Source of the DNA: Lachnospiraceae bacterium UBA4711
GTDB lineage: Bacteria > Bacillota > Clostridia > Lachnospirales > Lachnospiraceae
Assembly (NCBI GenBank): GCA_002404515.1
Contig: DHJV01000138.1
Coordinates: 1 to 39,632, forward strand
Reading direction: 5' to 3'
Length of the DNA: 39,632 nt
In this document: positions 1-8,768 of the stretch, in pieces
Layout of the letters: each line of letters starts with the position of its first letter
How positions within the stretch are numbered: position 1 is the first letter of the stretch
Notes under the pieces: model-generated
What the model was told of the DNA's origin: nothing
Database searches by the model: none
What the model saw: the letters and a program-made list of their open reading frames with translations, nothing else
Position numbers and translations under genes: made by a program

Positions 1-19
1 AGAAAGGCGGATTATAAAA

Positions 20-967
20 ATGATACAAATAGATTTGATTACCGGTTTCTTAGGCTCCGGCAAGACAACCTTTATAAAAAAATATGCCACTTACCTGATG
101 CAGCAGGGAATGAATATCGGCATCCTCGAAAATGATTTTGGAGCCGTGAATGTCGATGCCATGTTGTTGCAGGATATCTTAGGCGATCACTGCACATTGG
201 AAATGGTTGCAGGTGGCTGTGATGCTGACTGCCACCGCCGCCGGTTCAAGACAAAGCTGATTGCTATGGGCATGTGCGGTTACGACCGTGTCCTCGTAGA
301 ACCATCCGGTATTTTCGATATGGATGAATTTTTCGATGCACTACACGAATCCCCACTTGACCGCTGGTATGAAATCGGAAATGTAATTACCATCGTAGAT
401 GCCGATCTGGAACAGACATTATCCGAATCCTCCCAGTATCTTCTCGCGTCACAGGTAGCACAGGCTGGTGCCCTTTTATACAGTCATGTTCAGGAAGTAA
501 GTTCGGAGAAACTTACCTCTACCAAAAACTATGTAGACCAATCCTTTGAAATTCTCCATACCGAAAAGAAACCGGTTCCTTCTATCACGATAGAAAAAAA
601 CTGGGATGATTTAACCGATGCAGATTTCAAAGCGATCCTTTCATCTGGCTATCATTCCGCTGATTACACCAAATTATGGTTTGATGATAAGAAAACATAC
701 GACAGCTTATATTTTATGAATATGGATTTCACAGAAGAATTTCTGAAAGAATCCTGTGCTAAAATATTAAATGATTCCGCATGTGGAAAAGTATTTCGAA
801 TCAAAGGATTCCAGAAGCTCTCTGATGGTTCATGGATTTCATTAAATGTCACGCATCAGAAAACAGAGATCCAGCCAATTCCGAATGGTCAGGCAATTCT
901 AATCGTCATTGGAGAAGGACTGAACCAGGCAGCCATTGAAGGGTATTGGGGAAAGTCAAATATTTAA
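20..967 (+). CDS. COG0523/CobW-family P-loop GTPase (chromosomal flank)
   Basis: A 315-residue G3E-family GTPase; members insert or allocate metals (cobalt, zinc, nickel) for target enzymes. The Walker A motif GFLGSGKTT lies at residues 9-17. A Walker-B-like VLVEPSG sits near residue 92, and the C-terminal third looks like the CobW C-terminal domain. The family's usual CxCC metal motif is replaced by GGCDADCHR, leaving a C-x3-C pair. A purine-rich ribosome site (AAAGGCGG) precedes the ATG. The gene lies outside the left attachment repeat and reads away from the window edge, so it is host sequence downstream of the ancestral tRNA-Phe. Family call is firm; the metal is not predictable. Confidence 0.85.
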   Translation: MIQIDLITGFLGSGKTTFIKKYATYLMQQGMNIGILENDFGAVNVDAMLLQDILGDHCTLEMVAGGCDADCHRRRFKTKLIAMGMCGYDRVLVEPSGIFDMDEFFDALHESPLDRWYEIGNVITIVDADLEQTLSESSQYLLASQVAQAGALLYSHVQEVSSEKLTSTKNYVDQSFEILHTEKKPVPSITIEKNWDDLTDADFKAILSSGYHSADYTKLWFDDKKTYDSLYFMNMDFTEEFLKESCAKILNDSACGKVFRIKGFQKLSDGSWISLNVTHQKTEIQPIPNGQAILIVIGEGLNQAAIEGYWGKSNI

Positions 968-981
968 TTCTGTTTTCATAA

Positions 982-1006
982 TTTTTGCGCAGTAAGTGCA
1001 CAGTAA
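982..1006. repeat. Diverged copy of integrase arm-type repeat on the chromosomal side
   Basis: Matches the paired GCCCAGTAA motif at 1192-1216 and 39491-39515 in 22 of 25 positions (GCGCAGTAA-GTGCACAGTAA). It lies left of the attL core, so it belongs to the host side, although it looks like a phage P' arm. See the finding on a fossil element. Confidence 0.6.
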
Positions 1007-1030
1007 CGCATTTTTCAACCATTAAAAAAC

Positions 1031-1063
1031 GGCGGAAACCCTTGATTCTACGTGGTTTCCGCC
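1031..1063 (-). terminator. Rho-independent terminator (end of late operon / ancestral tRNA-Phe terminator)
   Basis: Perfect 10-bp stem GGCGGAAACC (1031-1040) with GGTTTCCGCC (1054-1063). On the minus strand it is followed by G and six T. It ends leftward late transcription after the holin. By homology with 39541-39573 it was originally the terminator of tRNA-Phe. Confidence 0.8.
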
Positions 1064-1191
1064 AAATAAAAAAGATGCCCAGAGCCGGATTTCGGATTTC
1101 TTCCTATTATAATGCAAAGTCAAGCAAGCGCAGGTAGCTAAACACTTTTCTGATATGTATTATAACTCACGAAATGCAAACATACGCAAAG

Positions 1192-1216
1192 TTTTTGCCC
1201 AGTAAATGCCCAGTAA
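1192..1216. promoter_or_regulatory. Left-arm integrase binding repeats (P arm)
   Basis: Two tandem GCCCAGTAA units (spacing 11 bp) after a T5 run. The 25 bp are identical to 39491-39515 just behind the integrase stop codon. In the excised circle both copies flank the core at short distance, as expected for arm-type sites of a lambda/Tn916-like tyrosine recombinase. Binding is inferred. Confidence 0.6.
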
Positions 1217-1217
1217 A

Positions 1218-1490
1218 TTATTTCTTACTCTGCTTATATATCTGATTTACTCCGGTAGAAGCAAGACCAGACATGATTCCAACTGAAATCGCCGTGATAA
1301 TGTCCTCTGCAGGGAAGCTCTTCATCACATACATAGCAGGTACTGCAATGATTCCTCCCACAATTCCTACGATTACCGGTATCACCTTATCACTGATCTT
1401 CTTACTTGCCTTGCATCCAATTCCGGCCAGATAACAAATGATCACGATCGGTAATACTGTTACATAATTTGATAAATCCATATTCATCAT
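1218..1490 (-). CDS. Phage holin (holin superfamily V, Hol44-like)
   Basis: Small membrane protein of 90 residues that would permeabilise the cytoplasmic membrane so the endolysin can act. Hydrophobic segments lie at about 10-25 and 37-55, with a third weak one around 63-80. The C-terminal pattern AISVGIMSGLASTGVNQIYKQ resembles the Phage_holin_5_2 family. It is the last gene of the late operon. Its start overlaps the stop of the preceding gene (ATGATGA), implying translational coupling. Several Met codons crowd the start (MMNM), so the true first residue is uncertain by three codons. Confidence 0.75.
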   Translation of the reverse strand: MMNMDLSNYVTVLPIVIICYLAGIGCKASKKISDKVIPVIVGIVGGIIAVPAMYVMKSFPAEDIITAISVGIMSGLASTGVNQIYKQSKK

Positions 1491-1765
1491 CCTTTCTTCT
1501 CTAAATTTTCTAAATCCTCAATTCTATGATTTGCGGTACGAATTTTCTCAGTTGTGACCGCCTGTTGCTCTTCTAAACGATATGTACGTTCAACAACATT
1601 GTTGTGCTTGTCTACTCTTTTTGATAGCTCATCAAGCTTATACTCTATCAATGCAATTGTTTCATCATGCTTTTTACTTGCAGCCTTTTGCTGATAGTGA
1701 TTATTGATTAAGCATACGATCAATGTAACAAACGCCGCAATCATGGCAGATATTATTGATGTCAT
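1487..1765 (-). CDS. Membrane-anchored coiled-coil lysis-module protein (XhlA-like)
   Basis: A 92-residue protein with one N-terminal transmembrane helix (about residues 4-20), followed by a charged heptad-like region to the end. This layout is the same as XhlA/hemolysin-type proteins found beside holins, but the sequence itself is not diagnostic. It overlaps the holin start by 4 bp. A role in lysis with the holin and endolysin is inferred from position. Confidence 0.55.
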   Translation of the reverse strand: MTSIISAMIAAFVTLIVCLINNHYQQKAASKKHDETIALIEYKLDELSKRVDKHNNVVERTYRLEEQQAVTTEKIRTANHRIEDLENLEKKG

Positions 1766-1775
1766 ACCATCCCTC

Positions 1776-2732
1776 CTACTTCTTACGTTGCCAAATATAT
1801 GGTGTTATCCTCGCTTGTGATTGTCCCCCATCATTATTAACATAGGATACATCTAATGTAACAGATCCCTGATTTTTCCATCTTCCGTAATTAAATGGCG
1901 GGACAGCATTCTGATAAGTTAGTACACATGCATTTACTGGAAGTATTGGAACCGTAAAACCAGTGAACTCAGATTTCTTGTGATAACTATCATCATGATT
2001 ATGACCGGTATCGCTCTTAGAATTCAATGCTTGGTTAATCGTTTCTTTTCTGTAATATAAATCATCATGTATATGCGCCGCTGGTGCCTTTTGACTTGCA
2101 AGCTCTTTAACACCAAGTGCTCCTGCAAGCTGATTTGCTGCTGAATTTGCGTCGATTGCATCAGCAGAGTCAATGATATTTAAAGAATTCAAATGTGTTT
2201 CGCATGCGTTCTGGAACTGTTGTGCATAATAGATTGCTAAATCTTTATATGTCGGACAGACCATAAACTGTGTTGATATCTTGGTCAGCGCTACACCTGA
2301 TACATAAACCGCATATAGCGGCATTTGATTTTTCAAATCACCATTTAAAATATCTCCACTTACTATTTCAGGAGCAGACGGTGTTCCCGACGTTGCTGTC
2401 CCCTGTACAACTTCTAACTTTGCAGATTCAATACCAGATGCCGCATTTTTCTCGTAGGTCATTACGATAAGATCAATTCGATTTGTTCCTGCGGTACCTG
2501 TCGATATTGTCAAATCTTCATAAGTATTCGGTTCAATACGGATATGTCTTCCCTGCATCAGCATATCGCCGTCAGAAATTCTAACTGTGTTGTTATTGAT
2601 AATTGCTCCTGCAAATCTTGATCCGCTACTCATAACAAATTCTCCATCACCAAAAAAGGCAGCATTGAAGCTGCCCTGATCTGCTGATCTAATATGTTCT
2701 TTCCCGGCATACCCTGTTACTAAATGTGCCAT
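1776..2732 (-). CDS. Tail fibre / receptor-binding protein with GHxH repeats
   Basis: A 318-residue structural protein. I start it at the ATG at 2732 (MAHLVTGYAGKEHI), which has a good AAGGGA ribosome site; the longer frame only adds 23 codons overlapping the endolysin end. The N-terminal about 150 residues (HIRSADQGSFNAAFFGDGEF onward) look like an attachment domain of Firmicute phage fibres. Two copies of an H-x-HDD-x-Y-x-K motif at about residues 221-265 match the histidine repeats of phage fibres, often metal-binding trimer knobs. It lies between the endolysin and holin genes, the usual place for an extra fibre. Confidence 0.65.
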   Translation of the reverse strand: MAHLVTGYAGKEHIRSADQGSFNAAFFGDGEFVMSSGSRFAGAIINNNTVRISDGDMLMQGRHIRIEPNTYEDLTISTGTAGTNRIDLIVMTYEKNAASGIESAKLEVVQGTATSGTPSAPEIVSGDILNGDLKNQMPLYAVYVSGVALTKISTQFMVCPTYKDLAIYYAQQFQNACETHLNSLNIIDSADAIDANSAANQLAGALGVKELASQKAPAAHIHDDLYYRKETINQALNSKSDTGHNHDDSYHKKSEFTGFTVPILPVNACVLTYQNAVPPFNYGRWKNQGSVTLDVSYVNNDGGQSQARITPYIWQRKK

Positions 2733-2754
2733 AGTCTTTCCCTTCTTTCTCCGC

Positions 2755-3642
2755 TTAGTGAATAAGCGACATCCATGTATTGTACCCAACAACGCCATCA
2801 ACTGTAAGCAGATTGTTTTTCTGATACTCTTTCACTACTGATTCTGTAGCTGTGTCAAATACCCCCGGACATGTGAGATCACACGCATATCCTTTAAGCA
2901 TAAGCAAAATCTGCAGCGCAGTAACCATGTACTGTTTCTCGCCCTTTTTTACATAGTGCTTTCCAAGTGCCACTTTAGTGGCGGAACCATAAATACCATC
3001 AACCGCAAGTTTCGACTTATAGTCTAAGTTCATCGCTGTTTGTAACACCTTAATTCCTGCTTTAATGGTCGCATTTCCACGAATACCATCCGTTACGATT
3101 CCGGCACCTGCAAAATTATTCGCATGGATCTGTCCGGCACGAATGATAGCGTCCTTAGCAGCGATATGTTGAATCTGCTGTATAGATTCAGTCTTCGATG
3201 GGATATTCTCGGATACTTTCACCACTTCTCCAAACGGAAAGTTTTTTCCGGGGCATGCAGTCTTACTCACTTCACTATGCTTTCTGAATCGAGTAATTCC
3301 ATATTCCTTGCGAAGCCATGAAACAACTTCTTTCAAAGCCTGCTTCTGTGCTTCTGGCATCTGTTCATTTTCAAAATTCCCCTCACAGCAAACTCCAATC
3401 GTGTTGTAATTCACACCAGATGCATGTGCGCCGATCATATCGATTGGTCTACCCTTGTATACTTTGCCATCTAAACGAATATAGATATGATACCCAATGC
3501 CAGACCATCCATTTGCAAGATGCATTCTGTGAATATCCTCTACACTACCGTGACATGCAGAATGATGAAATACAACTCCTCCATCCGTACTTTTTCTCTT
3601 TGTGAGAGATTTAAACTTTAAATGTGTGTCGATTATCTGCAT
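2755..3642 (-). CDS. Endolysin: N-acetylmuramoyl-L-alanine amidase with two PG-binding repeats
   Basis: A 295-residue lytic enzyme that cleaves the amide bond between muramic acid and the stem peptide. The N-terminal Amidase_2/PGRP domain (about 1-150) shows the zinc ligands: His in VVFHHSA, His in MIGAHASG, and Cys in TACPG. Two PG_binding_1-like repeats follow: GIVTDGIRGNATIKAGIKVLQ with DGIYGSAT, and a C-terminal one ending in DGVVGYNTWMSL. I chose the ATG at 3642, behind GGAGGC. There is no signal peptide, so release depends on the holin. Confidence 0.9.
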   Translation of the reverse strand: MQIIDTHLKFKSLTKRKSTDGGVVFHHSACHGSVEDIHRMHLANGWSGIGYHIYIRLDGKVYKGRPIDMIGAHASGVNYNTIGVCCEGNFENEQMPEAQKQALKEVVSWLRKEYGITRFRKHSEVSKTACPGKNFPFGEVVKVSENIPSKTESIQQIQHIAAKDAIIRAGQIHANNFAGAGIVTDGIRGNATIKAGIKVLQTAMNLDYKSKLAVDGIYGSATKVALGKHYVKKGEKQYMVTALQILLMLKGYACDLTCPGVFDTATESVVKEYQKNNLLTVDGVVGYNTWMSLIH

Positions 3643-3667
3643 AATAATCAGCCTCCTTCTTTTTATT

Positions 3668-3916
3668 TTATGCAATAACAGTTGTCATTGCAGCATTGTC
3701 CTCTTCAGCATTACTTTCTGAATCATCCGAATTGTTTAATGAATTAACCTTTTCTTCAATACGAGATATGTATTCTAATACAGCATCCATTTTAGGTGTG
3801 ATTTCATCTGTCCCTGAAAAATCAATTGATGTAGCCGCCGAACAACAGATTGATGAAATTCCAGTCAAAAGTCCTTTAATCTCATCTGTAGTCATCTTTC
3901 TTTCAACATCTGTCAT
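3668..3916 (-). CDS. Small late-operon protein of unknown function
   Basis: An 82-residue acidic protein with a GAGGAG ribosome site. The centre contains ICCSAATS, and a Ser/Asn/Asp/Glu-rich linker lies near the C-terminus. It ends 25 bp before the endolysin start and begins 3 bp after the gene at 3920-4288. Position suggests a tail-tip accessory or lysis-linked protein; I recognise no family. Confidence 0.6.
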   Translation of the reverse strand: MTDVERKMTTDEIKGLLTGISSICCSAATSIDFSGTDEITPKMDAVLEYISRIEEKVNSLNNSDDSESNAEEDNAAMTTVIA

Positions 3917-3919
3917 GTG

Positions 3920-4288
3920 TTACTCCTCCTCTTCGATCATGAATTCGATTGCCATGCATGCTGATGGTGTGATGCTCTCCGGCAGATCATCGTCTATAAT
4001 TGTGTTGATTTCCAACGACGCTTCGACTGAACCGATTGCGGTAAACTCTTTGATGAACTCGTCCCAGTTCGGATTTGAACGGTTCATAGTGGTTCCGTCT
4101 TCAGAGTACTTACGAATCAGCTCATCACGAGCCTTGTCATACTCTACGAGTTCATCATCGATTTTCTTAATGTTTCGTGCGACCGACAATCCTGCCTTGC
4201 GAGAGAATGCGAGATCTAAGATGCCATTGTTCGCGATCAACTGTCGAATATCAAACAGTTTGCTTAATGTTGTAATGTATTTTTTCAT
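3920..4288 (-). CDS. DUF1617-like tail-associated protein
   Basis: A 122-residue, mostly helical, acidic protein directly after the tail-tip gene, with a GGAGTG ribosome site. The layout (N-terminal helix, KKIDDELVEYDKARDELIRKY heptads, then a short beta region ending in acidic residues) resembles DUF1617 proteins. Those sit in the same place in TP901-like phages. The assignment rests on synteny and general pattern. Confidence 0.55.
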   Translation of the reverse strand: MKKYITTLSKLFDIRQLIANNGILDLAFSRKAGLSVARNIKKIDDELVEYDKARDELIRKYSEDGTTMNRSNPNWDEFIKEFTAIGSVEASLEINTIIDDDLPESITPSACMAIEFMIEEEE

Positions 4289-4302
4289 AATATTTCACTC
4301 CT

Positions 4303-7300
4303 TTATTTAATTCTTACTATATACCAACCATTCAGAATTGCTCGTGTAGAACCCAGTGACGTGTATACTCTCAAATACATCGTTGTCTGACTTCCCAAAT
4401 TTAAAGCAATAGGTGTAGTACAGCATGCTCTATCCATGTTATCATCGCTCATAGATCGAGCACCTGCATTTGTCTCTGAATTACTATTTGAGAATATAAG
4501 TATCATTCGTGACTGAGGTGTTCCCAAAATCTTAGTCCAACAATATCCAACATAAACGCCCGCTGGAAGCGTCACGCTCGCTAACGTAATCCATTGACCA
4601 CTTCCAGATAGATTATATGTGTTACTGGTATCTCGTGCGTAGACAGTTCCCAAGTTAGTAACTGCTCCTGCCGTTTTAGCATAGTTAACGCTAAAGTTCG
4701 ATGGATTATATACATACATGTTTGCACCATCATTTCCGCCCCACAACCAGCTTGGCTGTCCGCCTTGTCCAGACCAATTCCATTTCCTACCATTGATTGT
4801 TCCGGAGACGGTGATGTCGCCAGTCACATGCGCTTCAGGTGTTTCTAATATGTGGGCATATACTCTGTTTTCATCCGCGGAGAAATAAGTAAAGGAATCC
4901 AGTTTCATATATATACCACCGACACCATAGCGAGCTGAGAATTCACTGGATGTTAATTCCATTCCAGCGGCATCAATAATATCTGTAACTGTTCCTATAT
5001 GTTCACCAAAACCAGTAGGTACATTAGTGGCTGTTATAGTCATATATGCTAAATAACTTCCATCGCTAGTGATATTCACACTTCCACCAGTAATAGTCGC
5101 ATTAGATGAAACTATTTCACCCTCGAATTTACCACTCGTAGCGTGTATCTCTCCGGTAAACTTACCATTCTTCGCCTCAATCGAACCGTCTTCCAGCACC
5201 TTGAAATTCTCATTGGCAGTGACAAGACCTTCGAGACTGATTTTTTCAGCTTTAATAGAAATCTCCTCTGCTGACTGGTTGATTTCAGAAATGATCTTTT
5301 TCTTTTGAACCATTCCTTCCGGTGTTGCGCCTACGCTGTACGACGTCGAAGTCGTATTATCCGTATAGGTAATAATCGTCCTTGTCCAAAGATATGGCTT
5401 TGATGTGTCCGCAGCCGGTATCGATGTAGACCATGTTCCTGTTGGCACTGTGGTTCCCGATGCTCCAACTTGGTATGCAACTACCGTTGATTTGATACCT
5501 TTGCCTGCCGCCCCATCCTTACCATTCGTTCCATTCGTGCCGTTTGTTCCGTTACGCCCTACACTGTATGATGTAGATGTTGTGTTGTCGGTATAGGTAA
5601 TAATCGTCCTTGTCCAAAGATACTGCCCTGCTGATACCGTTGGAATAGTCGTACTCCACGTTCCGGTTGGAGTTGTTGTACCACTAGACGATGCCTGATA
5701 AGTTACCGCAGTTGATTTAACACCTTTACCGGTTGCACCAGTGGCTCCTGTATCGCCCTTCTGCCCGGTTACACAAACTGCCGTGGTAGTAGATGTCGTA
5801 TTATCTGTATAGGTAATGACTGATCTCGTCCAAATATACTTTCCATTCTCCCATCCGGGATATGTCGTACTCCAGCTTCCTCCGACTAAAGATGTTGCCG
5901 ATGTAGATTTATAATACTGCTCGACAATTGACTTTACCCCTTTCCCAGTTGCTCCGTCTTTACCGTTTGTTCCATCCTTACCGTTCGTGCCGTCTGAACC
6001 ATCTTTACCATTTGCGCCTGTCGCACCTGTGATACAGACTGGCGTCGTCTCTTTCGTAGAGTTGTCCGTATACTTGATAACTGTCTTTGTCCAGATATAC
6101 TTTCCATTCTCCCAATCTGGCGAGGTTGTTACCCATGAACCACCAGAAAGGAAAGTAGCCGATGTCGACTTGTAGTACATGACATCCACCGATTGTACGC
6201 CAACACCATCTGCGCCCTTATCTCCCTGGTCGCCTTTTTCTCCCTTTGCTCCGGTAGCTCCCTTATCTCCATACACACCAATAACCTTCTTTGCAGTATC
6301 TACCGAAGTATTATTCGTATATGTGATCGTTTCATAGTTCCACAAATACTTGTTTGTTGCTGTCATCGTTGGTACTGTTGTAGACCATGATGTTGGGACT
6401 TTGGTATTCGAGGTTGATACAGCATAAAACTCCTCTATCGCCTTAATTCCAATTCCGTCAGTTCCATTCGTTCCGTCACTTCCGTCCTTACCGTCCGCTC
6501 CCGGATTTCCTCTATCACCATATGCACCAATAATGCATGGCATTGATGTACTTACGATCGTTCCATCTGACAGTTTTACAACCTCATAATTCCACAGATA
6601 CTTTTTACTTGATGAAACTGACTGCACCGTTGTTGTCCATCCAGATGTTTTCGCTGTGACACCACTTGAAGCAGATGTTGCCAAATAATAGTTGATAACT
6701 TCACTGATACTCTTACCATCAGCTCCAGGTGCTCCAGGTGCGCCATCTTCGCCCTTCTCTCCCTGGTCGCCCTTTTCTCCCTTCGCTCCAGCGGCTCCGT
6801 CTTGTCCTTTGTCGCCTTTCGGTATCACGAAATCAAGAATCATATTCTTGTCGTCTCCAGCATTTTTCACGTCCGCATCTGAACCAGCGCCACCTGTTGT
6901 CACTGTACCTATTTTGATGCTCACTGTCTGCCCAGATTCAGATCCGTCACCAGAAGATGGATATGGACCAGCAGACACACTCACTGTATCTGCTTCACAA
7001 TCATAAGATATTGATGTACTGTTATTACTGATATTGACTATTTTCTTAGATACGGACGCAACTACATAAGTGCCTGTAATCTGTTCTCTTGCCCCTACCT
7101 TGTCATTTACATCAAATATATACCGATCGTTACTGTCCAACGAAAAGTCGACCGAGTCACTTGCAAAAGACTCTGTGATCTTATCAATTCCCCCCTGAAT
7201 CAAATCCTCATCTGATTCAGCATTGGAATTGTCGTATATCTCACACATCTCATCCAATCCGGTAAGTGTCTGTGTTCCACTGATATTACCAAGCAAATCG

Positions 7301-7956
7301 CAGTAAATGTGAATTACTCGTCTATCTTTCAGGTCACCTCGACCAAGGCATATAACATGATTGATATGCTTGCTATTTCTCTTAATTGTGAAACTTATCT
7401 GATCTGTATCAAACTGCTCATCTCGACTATAATCAGTAAGAGGACTTGCCGATAATTCAACAAATCCTCTATTAAATACCACATTCAGTTTTGCATTGTA
7501 TGCTTTCAGCATCTTCATGATGCCTGTATAACCCTTTATATAACGATTCATCTGATAAGATGATATCTGTATCTTTGAGTTCAGAGTGCTTACCTTGAAC
7601 AGCTCCGAAAGTCCCATCCGGTCAATCAAAAGCTTTAACACTTCGTTTGCTTCCCCAGATACGATCAAATAGTCCTCTCCCTCATCTGGTTGCAGCACTT
7701 TTGACTCAAGTATGCCGTGCCATGTACGACCTGAGTATGTTACAGTCGTCTCGTCTGTATCAACGCCAACGGAATCTATCACTCCGCCATATTCTTCACC
7801 CTCAAAATAAAGATAATACCCAGTTTTACATACGTTATTATTGATATTTACTTTACATTCAAAATCATTCTCGTCGCTTCCATATGCAAGATCTAATGTA
7901 TAATCTTTGAGCACATCGATATCTTTTTTGGATTCATTCATATAAATTAAGTCCAT
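4303..7956 (-). CDS. Giant tail-tip/baseplate hub with collagen-like fibre and six repeated modules
   Basis: A 1217-residue structural protein. Residues 1 to about 330 look like a Tal/gp44-type baseplate hub. From about 377 to 875, six modules of roughly 55-65 residues (pattern YYKSTSAT...SWSTT...P...YLWT...ITYTDNTTST..VG) are separated by Gly-X-Y collagen-like runs of 4 to about 11 triplets. After 880 a helical stretch (NQSAEEISIKAEKISLEG) and a fibre C-terminus (QPSWLWGGNDGANMYVYN) follow. It would act as the tail tip and receptor-binding fibre. The start at 7956 overlaps the Dit gene by 10 bp and has a GAGAGGAG ribosome site. Confidence 0.85.
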   Translation of the reverse strand: MDLIYMNESKKDIDVLKDYTLDLAYGSDENDFECKVNINNNVCKTGYYLYFEGEEYGGVIDSVGVDTDETTVTYSGRTWHGILESKVLQPDEGEDYLIVSGEANEVLKLLIDRMGLSELFKVSTLNSKIQISSYQMNRYIKGYTGIMKMLKAYNAKLNVVFNRGFVELSASPLTDYSRDEQFDTDQISFTIKRNSKHINHVICLGRGDLKDRRVIHIYCDLLGNISGTQTLTGLDEMCEIYDNSNAESDEDLIQGGIDKITESFASDSVDFSLDSNDRYIFDVNDKVGAREQITGTYVVASVSKKIVNISNNSTSISYDCEADTVSVSAGPYPSSGDGSESGQTVSIKIGTVTTGGAGSDADVKNAGDDKNMILDFVIPKGDKGQDGAAGAKGEKGDQGEKGEDGAPGAPGADGKSISEVINYYLATSASSGVTAKTSGWTTTVQSVSSSKKYLWNYEVVKLSDGTIVSTSMPCIIGAYGDRGNPGADGKDGSDGTNGTDGIGIKAIEEFYAVSTSNTKVPTSWSTTVPTMTATNKYLWNYETITYTNNTSVDTAKKVIGVYGDKGATGAKGEKGDQGDKGADGVGVQSVDVMYYKSTSATFLSGGSWVTTSPDWENGKYIWTKTVIKYTDNSTKETTPVCITGATGANGKDGSDGTNGKDGTNGKDGATGKGVKSIVEQYYKSTSATSLVGGSWSTTYPGWENGKYIWTRSVITYTDNTTSTTTAVCVTGQKGDTGATGATGKGVKSTAVTYQASSSGTTTPTGTWSTTIPTVSAGQYLWTRTIITYTDNTTSTSYSVGRNGTNGTNGTNGKDGAAGKGIKSTVVAYQVGASGTTVPTGTWSTSIPAADTSKPYLWTRTIITYTDNTTSTSYSVGATPEGMVQKKKIISEINQSAEEISIKAEKISLEGLVTANENFKVLEDGSIEAKNGKFTGEIHATSGKFEGEIVSSNATITGGSVNITSDGSYLAYMTITATNVPTGFGEHIGTVTDIIDAAGMELTSSEFSARYGVGGIYMKLDSFTYFSADENRVYAHILETPEAHVTGDITVSGTINGRKWNWSGQGGQPSWLWGGNDGANMYVYNPSNFSVNYAKTAGAVTNLGTVYARDTSNTYNLSGSGQWITLASVTLPAGVYVGYCWTKILGTPQSRMILIFSNSNSETNAGARSMSDDNMDRACCTTPIALNLGSQTTMYLRVYTSLGSTRAILNGWYIVRIK
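5312..6830 (-). repeat. Repetitive segment coding the collagen-like/module array
   Basis: This DNA codes the six repeated modules and Gly-X-Y linkers. The two promoter-distal modules are nearly identical. A 32-bp perfect direct repeat is at 5363-5394 and 5591-5622 (228 bp apart, a multiple of three). Shorter matches continue in the other modules. In-frame exchange or loss of modules by recombination is plausible. Confidence 0.75.
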
Positions 7957-8768
7957 CTTGGTATGCTCCTCTCTTCCAACAATGTAATATCAAATATCAG
8001 ATTTGACGAAATAGCTACATCCATTACGCCCGGCGGGATCTTTTGAAATATGTAAGAATCTCTATTTCGCAGATCAAAACAATTCCGCTGACTACCGTCG
8101 CTTTCATACAAGATTATTGTCTTTTCTACAGAATCAATCGTCAGGTACTCATTTGCTTCAATATCAACATCCACCGAATACACATGTCCTCCAATCAATA
8201 TCTCTGGGTTTTTGCATGGTCCATAAATACGCATCCGAAAATTTGTATTTACAAAATCCGCATTTTGCAGTTTTTTCCCAAGAATATTTGATGTGTAATC
8301 ATATGGGTGATCGTTATTATAGTCTAAGTTTTTACCAACTATCTCCTCATTTGAATTGAATGTAATAATCGTTTCTTTTATCCATTGCGGATAATCTGTC
8401 TGAATCGTCAACGTATTCTTCATGTATCGCTTATTATAGGTGTATTTTGACGCCTTACATCCTGTGACATAACACCGCATATAATAATCGCCAATATAAA
8501 GTTTTCCATGCTTTCTGGCAACTACATCCTTCTCGCACACCTCAAACAAACGATTTCTATTTTCTGTGCCCTCGTCATCATTTCTGCATGCAAAAACGAC
8601 CGGCAACGACTTCTTGACAATTCCCATTTTAAATGACGATATTTTGTCATTCATGCTTGTAGCTGTCCATGCGAAATCATGCAGATCGTTCTCATTGATA
8701 TAGATGCCATTCACACCAAATTCAATTACCTCGTTCATATGATTGACATATCGTGCTTTTTCTATCAA
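7947..8768 (-). CDS. Distal tail protein (Dit-like)
   Basis: A 273-residue protein in the fixed position between the tape measure and the tail tip. Dit proteins form the hexameric ring joining the tail tube to the baseplate. The start (MIEKARYVNHMNEVIEFG), the central RMRIYGPCKNPEI strand and the C-terminal NLIFDITLLEERSIPRWT are typical of the siphovirus tail family. The first codons overlap the tape-measure stop by 4 bp. Confidence 0.8.
   Translation of the reverse strand: MIEKARYVNHMNEVIEFGVNGIYINENDLHDFAWTATSMNDKISSFKMGIVKKSLPVVFACRNDDEGTENRNRLFEVCEKDVVARKHGKLYIGDYYMRCYVTGCKASKYTYNKRYMKNTLTIQTDYPQWIKETIITFNSNEEIVGKNLDYNNDHPYDYTSNILGKKLQNADFVNTNFRMRIYGPCKNPEILIGGHVYSVDVDIEANEYLTIDSVEKTIILYESDGSQRNCFDLRNRDSYIFQKIPPGVMDVAISSNLIFDITLLEERSIPRWT

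Larger units (their letters stand above)
977..1089. repeat. attL: left attachment-site direct repeat
   Basis: Imperfect direct repeat of the right end (39486-39599) with about eight substitutions and one 1-bp indel over 113 bp. The last 30 bp (1060-1089) are identical to 39570-39599. Bases 1076-1089 equal the final 14 nt of the tRNA-Phe gene. Identity stops at 1089/39599, where the tRNA continues only on the right. This marks the prophage-host junction. The strand crossover must lie in the identical core. Confidence 0.9.

Noticed and set aside
2733..2801. N-terminal extension of the tail fibre ORF
   Set aside because: Overlaps the endolysin end and lies upstream of a clear ribosome site and ATG at 2732.
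3696..4310. 204-codon plus-strand ORF
   Set aside because: Antisense shadow of two leftward genes with good ribosome sites; product is Ser/Ile-rich with no recognisable domain.
5312..6830. Repeats as CRISPR or diversity-generating retroelement
   Set aside because: Repeats are coding, in frame and unequal; there is no reverse transcriptase, no template repeat and no cas gene in the window.
6692..7006. Plus-strand Pro-rich ORFs opposite the collagen-like region
   Set aside because: Gly codons (GGN) read as Pro (NCC) on the other strand; an expected artefact.
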